In this document: piece by piece, positions 52,280 to 59,251 of the stretch
Numbering within the stretch: the stretch's first letter is position 1
How the letters are laid out: every line of letters begins with the position of its first letter
Source of the DNA: Flavobacteriales bacterium
GTDB taxonomy: Bacteria; Bacteroidota; Bacteroidia; Flavobacteriales; ECT2AJA-044
DNA length: 59,251 nt
NCBI GenBank assembly: GCA_021296215.1
Contig: JAGWBA010000003.1
Location: 1 to 59,251 of the forward strand
Direction of reading: 5' to 3'
The notes under the pieces: generated by a model
The model's input: the letters and a program-made list of their open reading frames with translations, nothing else
What the model was told of the DNA's origin: nothing
The model's database searches: none
Made by a program: the position numbers and the translations under genes

Positions 52280-52603
52280 TTTCTTCTGCTTTTCCGTACA
52301 AACGCCCTGCGGACAGAAAGGTTCCATCCGACCCCGCGACATCATCGCGTTTGGCTATCTCAATCTCTGGGCCTGAATGAAATAAAGCCGCAAAGATACG
52401 AAACAACTTTTCGCCATTGGCGAAAGGAGATTTTGGCTTTGCCAAAGTACATTAGCTAGCGCCGCAAGTACATAGCAACACAACGAGTAGGTGAAACCTA
52501 TTAGGATACCCATGGCCCGCTGCCCACCGCCCTCAATAGAACATTTTCCACATAATAGTATTACTATTCATATATTTATGTGTTCCGTCAAAATGTCTAC
52601 CCT
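52280..52603. repeat. 324-bp intergenic block with hairpin words and a heptamer run
   Basis: No protein-like frame. It holds the hairpins TTTCGCC-ATT-GGCGAAA (52409-52425) and TTTGGC-TTT-GCCAAA (52432-52446), the spacer AAAGTACATT (52444-52453), and four 7-nt units each starting CCC (CCCATGG, CCCGCTG, CCCACCG, CCCTCAA; 52509-52536). The last 60 bp are AT-rich and probably contain the promoter of the following gene. Confidence 0.7.
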
Positions 52604-53215
52604 ATGACGACCTACACAAAGATAAAATGGACCCTGGGCATACTGCTCGTGTTCGGATTGGTTGTGGCCACCAACCTGATCGATCAGAATAACTTCACTC
52701 AAGTCCGCAACTCCGCCGTAACCATTTACGAAGATCGACTGGTCGCTAAAGACCTCATTCTCGACTTGCACGAGATCACACACCAAAAGGAAGTCGCTGC
52801 GTTGCGGTCCGACACCTCCTTTTTTCGAACTCAAAACCAGCGAGTAAATAAGGATGTACAGGGAATCTTAGACCAATACCGCAGCACAAAGCTCACGGAT
52901 AAAGAGGGAAGGGTTTTCGGCGACCTCCAAAGTAGTCTGAAAAAGTTACAGAACGTTGAAGCTACGGTCCTGAGCTCAAAACCGCTGAATTTCGATACCC
53001 TATTCGAACAGACCGAAGTGGTAAAGGGCCACCTCGATGAACTCTCCAAGATCCAACTCGAAGAAGGACGTCGCGAAATGCTGCTAAGCAACAAAGCCCT
53101 GGACAAAGTCAAACTATTCACCCAGATCGAGATCTACTTGCTAATCGTGATCGCCGTGCTGATCCAAATCATCGTGATGTACGATCCGCGTCGGAAAAAA
53201 ATGGAGGAAGGTTGA
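52604..53215 (+). CDS. Membrane sensor-like four-helix-bundle protein (4HB_MCP type)
   Basis: A 203-residue protein with an N-terminal membrane helix (about residues 9-26: TLGILLVFGLVVATNL), a 150-residue periplasmic helical bundle (ITHQKEVAALRSDTSFFRTQ ..., LDELSKIQLEEGRREMLLSN) and a C-terminal membrane helix (about 175-194: IYLLIVIAVLIQIIVM) ending in a short basic tail. This is the sensory module of chemoreceptors and histidine kinases, but with no signalling domain attached. The ATG at 52604 is preceded by AT-rich DNA. It may modulate a separate partner. The function is not known. Confidence 0.75.
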   Translation: MTTYTKIKWTLGILLVFGLVVATNLIDQNNFTQVRNSAVTIYEDRLVAKDLILDLHEITHQKEVAALRSDTSFFRTQNQRVNKDVQGILDQYRSTKLTDKEGRVFGDLQSSLKKLQNVEATVLSSKPLNFDTLFEQTEVVKGHLDELSKIQLEEGRREMLLSNKALDKVKLFTQIEIYLLIVIAVLIQIIVMYDPRRKKMEEG

Positions 53216-53271
53216 ATCGTTGATCGAAATTCCGGAGCTTGACTTATTTCACCAAACGAAGAACACTCACA

Positions 53272-53355
53272 GTTCATGGTTCATGGTTCATCGTTCATGG
53301 TTCATGGCCCACCGCCGACTGCCGACTAAGAACTCAACACTAAACCCTAAGGACT
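53272..53355 (+). repeat. Twelve-unit heptamer array between a sensor gene and lspA
   Basis: Five units of GTTCATG (one with a final C) from 53272 to 53306 are followed in the same 7-nt register by GCCCACC, GCCGACT twice, AAGAACT, CAACACT, AAACCCT and AAGGACT to 53355. The array runs into the lspA stop codon (53354-53356, minus strand). It is the clearest heptamer array in the window. Confidence 0.85.
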
Positions 53356-53956
53356 ACTCAGCTTCCATCGCCGAAAACGCCTGCTTCTGAAATAAGATCA
53401 ACAAAGCCACACCGATCGAAATAGCGCTGTCGGCAATGTTGAATACAGGTCTAAAGAAAACGAAGTAATCGCCACCCCAAAAAGGCAGCCAGTCGGGTAA
53501 ATAACCCTTCCAAATAGGGAAGTAGAGCATATCGACCACACGGCCTTGCAAGAATCCGGCGTAACCGCCTCCATCGGGTAAAAAGGCTGCGACCTGGCCA
53601 TAGCTCTCACCGAATAAAAGTCCGTAGAAGGCCGAATCGATAATATTTCCCAAAGCACCGGCCATGATGAGTGAGAAAGCGACCACTACAATGCCCTTGG
53701 CTCCCTTATCGATCAGCGACTTCAAATAGTACCCAATCGCAATGACGGCTCCGATGCGGAACAGACTCAGCGCGAGCTTTCCCCATACACCTCCGAACTC
53801 CAGTCCAAAGGCCATTCCATTGTTCTCAGTAAAGTGTATACGCCACCAGTCGAATACTCTGATCTCTTCTCCGAGATAAAAGTTCGTTTTAATGTACACC
53901 TTCACGATCTGATCGATCAGGAGCACAGCGGCGATGATGAGGTACGCTTTCTTCAA
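53354..53956 (-). CDS. lspA: Lipoprotein signal peptidase
   Basis: A 200-residue inner-membrane aspartyl protease with four helices (for example AYLIIAAVLLIDQIVKVYIK, FSLIMAGALGNIIDSAFYG). The catalytic aspartates lie in GNIIDSAFYG and FNIADSAISIG. It removes the signal peptide from prolipoproteins after Lgt has added diacylglycerol. Somewhat longer than the E. coli enzyme, as usual in Bacteroidota. Gene order ileS-traR/dksA-lspA on the same strand is common in this phylum. The start is ATG 53956. Confidence 0.95.
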   Translation of the reverse strand: MKKAYLIIAAVLLIDQIVKVYIKTNFYLGEEIRVFDWWRIHFTENNGMAFGLEFGGVWGKLALSLFRIGAVIAIGYYLKSLIDKGAKGIVVVAFSLIMAGALGNIIDSAFYGLLFGESYGQVAAFLPDGGGYAGFLQGRVVDMLYFPIWKGYLPDWLPFWGGDYFVFFRPVFNIADSAISIGVALLILFQKQAFSAMEAE

Positions 53957-53969
53957 GACCCGGGGCGCC

Positions 53970-54356
53970 TTAGCGCTTGCTCAAGTTCTTGGCTTCGATG
54001 CTCATAGTGGCATGTGGCACCAACATAAGGCGCTCTTTGCTGATGAGCTTGCCAGTCACTCGGCAAATTCCATAGGTCTTATTTTCGATTCGCACCAGGG
54101 CATTCTTGAGGTCGCGAATGAATTTCACCTGACGACTAGCCAATTGAGCATTAGCCTCTTTACTCATCGTGCTAGACCCTTCTTCGAAGGCCTTGAACGT
54201 TGGTGAAGTATCGTCGGTTCCATTATTTACATCATTAACATAGGTCGCTTTGATGGCGGCCAAGTCAGCTTCTGCTTTCCCGATCTTTTCGAGAATGATC
54301 TTGCGGAACTCTCCTAGCTCCTCGTCACTGTAGTGTGTTTTTTCCTTCTCTGCCAT
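53970..54356 (-). CDS. TraR/DksA-family protein
   Basis: A 128-residue DksA-like protein with an N-terminal coiled coil (EEGSSTMSKEANAQLASRQV, IRDLKNALVRIENKTYG) and a C-terminal ICRVTGKLISKERLMLVPHATMS segment. The zinc finger is degenerate: only one cysteine (YGICRVTG) remains from the usual four, as in many Bacteroidota members. These proteins bind the RNA polymerase secondary channel and may modulate transcription with ppGpp. It sits between lspA and ileS, 5 bp after ileS, so it is co-transcribed with them. Confidence 0.88.
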   Translation of the reverse strand: MAEKEKTHYSDEELGEFRKIILEKIGKAEADLAAIKATYVNDVNNGTDDTSPTFKAFEEGSSTMSKEANAQLASRQVKFIRDLKNALVRIENKTYGICRVTGKLISKERLMLVPHATMSIEAKNLSKR

Positions 54357-54360
54357 AGCC

Positions 54361-57300
54361 TTATACTTTATTGATCACAATTTCGGTCTCGACATCATCA
54401 AACTCTACGGTAACACCTTCATTCGAAAGTTGATCTACCATATTCAATTCTTCGGCCAACGTTTCACTGCAAATATAAGACCGATTATTCTCTACAGCAC
54501 TCACCAAGGCCGGATGCCTTTTCATTTCCAACACAATTCGATCGGTCACTTCCAGCCCCGAATCCTTTCTGAGATTCTGGATACGGTTAACCAATTCGCG
54601 GGCCGTACCTTCTTCTCGCAGGGCATCCGTCATCGTCACATCCAAAGCGACCGTTAGGCCATTTTCAGAGGCAACGAGCCAGCCCGGAATATCCTCGCTG
54701 GTGATCTCGACGTCATCCTTATTTAAAGTAACGGATTCTCCGTCGATATTTAGCTGATAAACGTCAGCTCGCTCGATTTCGCGTATCGTCTGTTGGTCAA
54801 ATTGAGCCAACGCCGAGGCGATTTGTTTCATCAGGCGCCCATAGCGAGGCCCTAATATCTTAAAATTCGGCTTAATCTTCTTCACCAATACTCCGCTGTC
54901 TTCGGAGATAAGTTCCATCTCCTTGACATTAACCTCCGACAAGACCAAATCCTGTACGGCGTTTAACTGCCTTGCACTGGTTTCATCGAGTACCGGAACC
55001 ATCACTTTTTGCAATGGCTGACGCACTCGAATTTTTTCTTTCTTCCGCAAGCTCAAGATCAAACTCGTAATCGTTTGAGCCTTGCGCATACGCTCTTCCA
55101 AGTCATGATCGACCTCGTTTTGCACATATGCCGGGAACGAACTCAAGTGCACACTTTCATGAGCTTCTTTTCCCGTAACGCCATTCAAATCTCGGTACAA
55201 AAGCTCCGCAAAGAAAGGCGCTATTGGCGCCATGAGTTTGGCCACCGTTTTAAGGCATCGATAAAGAGTCTGGTACGCAGCATGCTTGTCGGGGCCGAAT
55301 TCGCCTTTCCAAAAACGACGTCGACTCAAACGAACGTGCCAGTTACTCAAGTTTTCAGTTACGAAATAACTGATCGCCCGAGCAGCTCGGGTAGGCTCGT
55401 AGTCATCGTATGCCTGCTCGACCGTCTTGACCAACGTATTCAGTTCCGATAGAATCCAGCGATCGATCTCGGCCCGATCACTTACAGGCACTTCAGCTTC
55501 CGAATCGTCAAACCCATCGATGTTGGCATACAGCGCAAAGAATCCGTACGTGTTGTACAGTGTTCCAAAGAATTTGCGCTGAACCTCAGCAATCCCCTCT
55601 AGGTCGAACCGTAAATTATCCCAGGGCTGCGCATTACTGATCATATACCATCGGGTAGCATCGGCTCCATACTTCTTCAATGTCTCGAACGGATTCACGG
55701 CATTGCCGAGTCGCTTCGACATTTTTTGTCCGTTCTTGTCGAGTACTAGTCCGTTCGACACCACATTCTTATACGCCACACTATCGAATACCATGGTTCC
55801 GATAGCGTGCAGGGTAAAGAACCAACCTCGCGTCTGATCAACACCTTCAGCGATGAAGTCGGCCGGATAATACTCCTTGTTGTCGATCAGCTCTTTATTC
55901 TGGAACGGATAGTGCAATTGCGCATAGGGCATGGAGCCCGAATCGAACCATACATCGATCAAATCCGCCTCGCGCGTCATCGGCGCACCGGCCGAACTGA
56001 CCAAAGTGATCTTGTCCACGTGACTCTTGTGCAGGTCAAACACGTTGTAATTGTCATTGGCCATATTCCCCGGCTCAAAGTCCGCGAGCGGATTCACGTC
56101 CATAATGCCAACAGCAACAGCTTTTTCACATTCCGCCTTCAATTCTTCCATGGATCCGATACACTTCGCCTCAGCACCGTCTTCGGTGCGCCAGATCGGA
56201 ATCGGAATGCCCCAGTAGCGGCTCCGACTCAGGTTCCAGTCGTTTAGGTTTTCCAACCAATTTCCGAAGCGACCCGTTCCCGTACTCGCCGGCTTCCAAT
56301 TGACGGTTTTGTTCAACTCAATCAATCGGTCCTTTACCGCAGTGGTCTTAATGAACCACGAATCGAGGGGATAGTACAAGATCGGTTTATCCGTTCGCCA
56401 ACAATGCGGATAACTGTGTTCGAATTTCTCGACCTTGAAGGCCTTGTTCTCTTCTTTCAATTTAATGGCGATCTCCACGTCTACCGACTTCTCCGGAGCC
56501 TCGCTCTCATCGTAGTATTCACTCTTAACGTACTTCCCGGCAAACTCTCCCATCTCCGGCCTAAATCGACCCTGAAGGTCAACGAGCGGAGCCGGATTCC
56601 CGTTCTCGTCTTCCACCAGCATAGGTGGAACACCGGCATCTGCCGCAACCTTGGCATCATCTGTACCAAAGGTAGGCGCCGTATGCACGATCCCCGTTCC
56701 ATCTTCCGTGGTCACAAAATCACCCGGGATCACGCGGAAAGCTCGCTCCGGATTCTCCATCGGCTGAGCGTAGGGCATAAGCTGCTCATATGGGAGTCCA
56801 ACGAGTTCACTTCCTTTCCATCCGCCTACGGCGAAATAGGGAACTTTCTTGTCTCCCAATGTGAATGTCAGCTCATCTTCCGTCTCCACAGCAACGAACT
56901 TCCCACTGAACTGATACTCTACCAACGGCTTCGCCACGATCACCTGGATCGGATCACCTGTATACTGGTTAAAACTCTTCACGAGCACGTAGTCGACCTT
57001 GGGCCCAACGGTCAATGCCGTATTCGATGGAAGGGTCCATGGCGTAGTCGTCCAAGCCAACAAATGAACGTCGCCCTCAATGCCCTCCAGCATTGTGGCG
57101 TGCTCATCACGGACCGCCTTGAACTGAGCTACTACCGACGTGTCCTTAACATCGCGGTACGTTCCCGGCATGTTCAACTCATGTGAGCTCAGACCCGTAC
57201 CGGCTTTTGGACTATATGGTTGAATTGTGTAGCCCTTGTAGAGCATCTCCTTGTCGTAAATGCGCTTCAACAGCCACCAAACCGATTCAATGTATTTATT

Positions 57301-57759
57301 CTCGTAGGTGATGTACGGGTCGTCCGTGTCGACCCAGTATCCCATTTTCTCCGTCAAGTCGTTCCAAACGTCCGTGTAGCGCATTACCGCTTCACGACAA
57401 GCCTTGTTGTAATCTTCAACAGAGATCTTATTTCCGATATCTTCCTTGGTGATGCCGAGCTCTTTCTCTACCCCGAGCTCCACGGGCAATCCATGCGTAT
57501 CCCAACCGGCCTTTCTCTTGACCTGATAACCCTGCAAGGTCTTGTATCGACAAAAGATATCCTTGATGGTACGCGCCATCACGTGATGGATCCCCGGCAT
57601 TCCGTTCGCAGAGGGCGGCCCTTCGTAAAACACGAATGGCTTACTGTCCGGGCGCTCGCTTACGCTGCGCTCGAAGATCTTCTCCTCCTTCCAAAAGGCC
57701 AACACCTCATCGGTGATCTTGGCCAAATTCAACTGCTCGTATTCGGGATATTTCTTCAT
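54361..57759 (-). CDS. ileS: Isoleucyl-tRNA synthetase
   Basis: A 1132-residue class I synthetase of the long bacterial type. Visible are the HIGH-type motif in GMPGIHHVMARTIKD (about residue 50), the CP1 editing domain (about 190-420, with AWTTTPWTLPSNTAL), the tRNA-acceptor region DVWFDSGSMPYAQLHYPF, the KMSKS-type loop GQKMSKRLGN, and a C-terminal anticodon-binding helical domain. It charges tRNA-Ile and edits valine. The start is ATG 57759. It is the first gene of the ileS-traR/dksA-lspA group. Confidence 0.97.
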   Translation of the reverse strand: MKKYPEYEQLNLAKITDEVLAFWKEEKIFERSVSERPDSKPFVFYEGPPSANGMPGIHHVMARTIKDIFCRYKTLQGYQVKRKAGWDTHGLPVELGVEKELGITKEDIGNKISVEDYNKACREAVMRYTDVWNDLTEKMGYWVDTDDPYITYENKYIESVWWLLKRIYDKEMLYKGYTIQPYSPKAGTGLSSHELNMPGTYRDVKDTSVVAQFKAVRDEHATMLEGIEGDVHLLAWTTTPWTLPSNTALTVGPKVDYVLVKSFNQYTGDPIQVIVAKPLVEYQFSGKFVAVETEDELTFTLGDKKVPYFAVGGWKGSELVGLPYEQLMPYAQPMENPERAFRVIPGDFVTTEDGTGIVHTAPTFGTDDAKVAADAGVPPMLVEDENGNPAPLVDLQGRFRPEMGEFAGKYVKSEYYDESEAPEKSVDVEIAIKLKEENKAFKVEKFEHSYPHCWRTDKPILYYPLDSWFIKTTAVKDRLIELNKTVNWKPASTGTGRFGNWLENLNDWNLSRSRYWGIPIPIWRTEDGAEAKCIGSMEELKAECEKAVAVGIMDVNPLADFEPGNMANDNYNVFDLHKSHVDKITLVSSAGAPMTREADLIDVWFDSGSMPYAQLHYPFQNKELIDNKEYYPADFIAEGVDQTRGWFFTLHAIGTMVFDSVAYKNVVSNGLVLDKNGQKMSKRLGNAVNPFETLKKYGADATRWYMISNAQPWDNLRFDLEGIAEVQRKFFGTLYNTYGFFALYANIDGFDDSEAEVPVSDRAEIDRWILSELNTLVKTVEQAYDDYEPTRAARAISYFVTENLSNWHVRLSRRRFWKGEFGPDKHAAYQTLYRCLKTVAKLMAPIAPFFAELLYRDLNGVTGKEAHESVHLSSFPAYVQNEVDHDLEERMRKAQTITSLILSLRKKEKIRVRQPLQKVMVPVLDETSARQLNAVQDLVLSEVNVKEMELISEDSGVLVKKIKPNFKILGPRYGRLMKQIASALAQFDQQTIREIERADVYQLNIDGESVTLNKDDVEITSEDIPGWLVASENGLTVALDVTMTDALREEGTARELVNRIQNLRKDSGLEVTDRIVLEMKRHPALVSAVENNRSYICSETLAEELNMVDQLSNEGVTVEFDDVETEIVINKV

Positions 57760-57805
57760 AATCGCTTCTCCGTCGGGAACTTAAGCGTGCAAATTTATGA
57801 AATAG

Positions 57806-57937
57806 CAACAGCTTCAGCTTCAGTAAAGACCAGTGCTCATCGCCCACTATACCAAGGTCTTTCGTTGCAGCCTGTAGGTTGTACCCATGCTGCCGCTATC
57901 GCTAGCACTGTGGCCGTGGCTGTAACTGTAGCTATTT
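57806..57937 (-). repeat. Hexamer arrays ending in the RidA stop codon
   Basis: CAACAG, CTTCAG, CTTCAG (57806-57823) and then eight 6-nt units at 57890-57937 (CTGCCG, CTATCG, CTAGCA, CTGTGG, CCGTGG, CTGTAA, CTGTAG, CTATTT), nearly all beginning CT. The last unit contains the RidA gene stop (57932-57934, minus strand). Between the two runs nothing is recognised. Confidence 0.65.
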
Positions 57938-58363
57938 TTCCACTGCCGCGATACATTTCAACTCGATGGCGATCGGCGTCGGCAAGGCATTGATCGCCAC
58001 GGTGGTTCTACAGGGCTTGTTGTTCGGAAAGTACTCCGCGTAAATGCGGTTGAAGGTCTTGAAGTCGCGTTTCATATCGACCAAGAATACCGTAATGTCC
58101 ACGAGGTCTTCCCAGCCAGCCCCGGAGTCCACTAAAATTGCCTTTACATTGGCGAAGACACTGTGTACCTGAGCTTCGAAATCGAACTCCTCGAAATTGC
58201 CGTTGTGGTCGAGTTTGAGCCCCGGAACACCGCTGTGGTGTTCCCCGGTTCCAGCCGTACGAGGCCCTACGCCACTTAAGAACAACAAATTGCCCACCTT
58301 GCGAGCATGTGGATAAGCCCCCACCGCTTTCGGGGCTTTACTACTATCGAATGCCTTACTCAT
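57932..58363 (-). CDS. RidA-family protein, possibly 2-aminomuconate deaminase-like
   Basis: A 143-residue Rid (YjgF/YER057c/UK114) protein. The family core is present: LLFLSGVGPR near the N-terminus, FANVKAILVDSGAGWEDLVD, and the substrate-binding arginine in CRTTVAINALPTPIAIELKC. The GVGPR opening and about 143-residue length, slightly longer than RidA (about 128), resemble the 2-aminomuconate deaminase subgroup of aromatic degradation, but no kynurenine-pathway genes are near, so RidA-like imine deaminase is also possible. The start is ATG 58363, 49 bp from the divergent sugar dehydrogenase gene. Confidence 0.82.
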   Translation of the reverse strand: MSKAFDSSKAPKAVGAYPHARKVGNLLFLSGVGPRTAGTGEHHSGVPGLKLDHNGNFEEFDFEAQVHSVFANVKAILVDSGAGWEDLVDITVFLVDMKRDFKTFNRIYAEYFPNNKPCRTTVAINALPTPIAIELKCIAAVEK

Positions 58364-58412
58364 TTTCGTAACTTTATAGCATGTCGCCCATTGCGACCGT
58401 TGCTAAAGTACA

Positions 58413-59251
58413 ATGAATCGCATACTCTACTTCCTTTTCGTTCTATTTACTTCGTGCCGAGTCGCCGCACAAGATTCCATAGTACTGAACCGGACCACCT
58501 TGGAGGTGCGTATCGTGGCCGACGACCTCCACGTTCCATGGGAGCTTCAATGGGGGCCCGATGACCATTTGTGGTGCTCGCTGCGCAACGGATACCTCGT
58601 GCGCATACATCCTGCCGCAGGCAGTAAAGACACCCTGCTCGACCTATCGACTACCGTGTATCAGGAAGGAGAAAACGGGCTGCTCGGTTTCGCTATCGAT
58701 CCGGATTGGAAATTCGGCACTCAGTATGTTTACGTCGCCTACACCGTTCCGGCTCCAACGCCAAACGACCCGTACGGTGCGCACTTCTACGCGGCCAAGT
58801 ACCAATACCTCGATTCTACCCTTCAAGCTCCTCAAACCCTGGCCGGACCTATTCCCGCGTGGTTGATCCACAGTGGGTCTCGTTTGATGTTCTTGCCCGA
58901 TAAATCCTTGCTCATTACCGTGGGAGATGCCAATCGGCTCGATGCTCCGCTTTCCCTAGATTCTTTAAATGGTAAAATTCTGCGCCTATGGCGCGATGGT
59001 AGTATTCCGCCCAATAATCCATATCCCAACTCGCCGGTCTACACCTACGGCCACAGAAACCCTCAGGGACTCGTTAGGCTTCCCGACGGACGCATCTTCA
59101 GCAGCGAACACGGACCCGATAGCGACGACGAGCTCAATGCCCTTTTCAAAGGCAGGTGCTGGGGCTGGCCCCTCATAGAGGGCTTTTGTGACACCCCGGA
59201 AGAACTGGATACGTGTTCGCAAATTTGGGCCCATAACCCCGAGATCGCGTG
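58413..59251 (+). CDS. PQQ-dependent sugar dehydrogenase-like (glucose/sorbosone), partial
   Basis: The gene starts at ATG 58413 and runs off the window end with no stop, 279 residues so far. It has a signal peptide (RILYFLFVLFTSCRVAAQ) whose cysteine is not in a strong lipobox, then a beta-propeller of the glucose/sorbosone dehydrogenase family: ENGLLGFAIDPDW, IHSGSRLMFLPDKSLLITVG, YTYGHRNPQGLVRLPDGRIF and EHGPDSDDELN, which contribute PQQ- and calcium-binding residues. It would oxidise sugars in the periplasm. The hairpin word CCTGCCGCAGGCAG (58611-58624, encoding PAAG) lies in an N-terminal loop and matches paaD exactly. Confidence 0.9.
   Translation, partial: MNRILYFLFVLFTSCRVAAQDSIVLNRTTLEVRIVADDLHVPWELQWGPDDHLWCSLRNGYLVRIHPAAGSKDTLLDLSTTVYQEGENGLLGFAIDPDWKFGTQYVYVAYTVPAPTPNDPYGAHFYAAKYQYLDSTLQAPQTLAGPIPAWLIHSGSRLMFLPDKSLLITVGDANRLDAPLSLDSLNGKILRLWRDGSIPPNNPYPNSPVYTYGHRNPQGLVRLPDGRIFSSEHGPDSDDELNALFKGRCWGWPLIEGFCDTPEELDTCSQIWAHNPEIA

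Noticed and set aside
1-59251. tRNA, rRNA, CRISPR arrays, insertion sequences, replication origin
   Set aside because: No tRNA T-loop patterns, rRNA segments, regular repeat-spacer structure, transposase or DnaA-box cluster was found by reading; a covariance-model scan would be needed to exclude small RNAs.

Overview
The window looks like a chromosomal segment of a Bacteroidota bacterium, most likely a free-living member of the Flavobacteriales. Supporting signs are two C-terminal type IX secretion sorting domains, a SusC-like/TonB-type outer-membrane barrel, promoter-like TAnnTTTG boxes with no Shine-Dalgarno pattern, a Thermus-type isocitrate dehydrogenase, the ileS-traR/dksA-lspA gene order, and a LexA-like/DinB/DnaE-like mutagenesis cassette. 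Base composition is near 50% GC by eye, with a visibly AT-richer patch at about 26.6-29.4 kb. No rRNA, tRNA, CRISPR array or transposase was seen.

Layout. 0.1-9.9 kb: a lipoprotein, GNAT, an SPFH protein, hemolysin III, a broken T9SS-secreted protein, a TonB-type barrel, small cytoplasmic proteins and a broken Asp/Glu racemase. 10-17.2 kb: two tandem PPK2 kinases, a DinB-superfamily protein, MsrB, isocitrate dehydrogenase facing a LysR regulator, and a DUF1697 protein. 17.2-20.3 kb: two adjacent broken genes (serine hydrolase, AsmA-like). 20.3-25.7 kb: DnaE-like polymerase, DinB and a divergent XRE-S24 regulator with a palindromic operator. 25.7-29.4 kb: TPR protein, then an AT-rich membrane protein, methyltransferase and glycosyltransferase. 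29.4-35.1 kb: RNase R, an ECF sigma/anti-sigma/outer-membrane protein operon and a broken ORF6N gene. 35.2-43.9 kb: phenylacetyl-CoA epoxidase genes (paaE facing paaABCD), a repeat-flanked four-helix-bundle gene, lgt, a BNR-repeat protein and paaH-paaG. 43.9-59.3 kb: PadR with a frameshifted partner, yidD, dcd, cysS, two paralogous secreted proteins (one frameshifted) around a barrel protein, folE, lspA, traR/dksA, ileS, a RidA protein and a partial sugar dehydrogenase.

How genes work together. PaaABCDE epoxidises phenylacetyl-CoA; PaaG isomerises the epoxide and PaaH oxidises the later hydroxyacyl-CoA. PaaK, PaaZ and PaaJ are not in the window. The S24 regulator, DinB and DnaE-like protein resemble a damage-inducible translesion unit. 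Lgt and LspA serve lipoprotein maturation.

Two signals stand out beyond ordinary genes. First, at least seven genes are disrupted by in-frame stops or frameshifts while the rest of each reading frame remains well conserved; all are accessory genes and housekeeping genes are intact. Second, the window carries a network of short repeats. One kind is perfect hairpin words, mostly with a 3-nt loop and stems that covary, lying both between genes and in frame inside genes. The other is degenerate arrays of 6- or 7-nt units that run up to, or include, the stop codons of lgt, lspA, paaH and the RidA gene.
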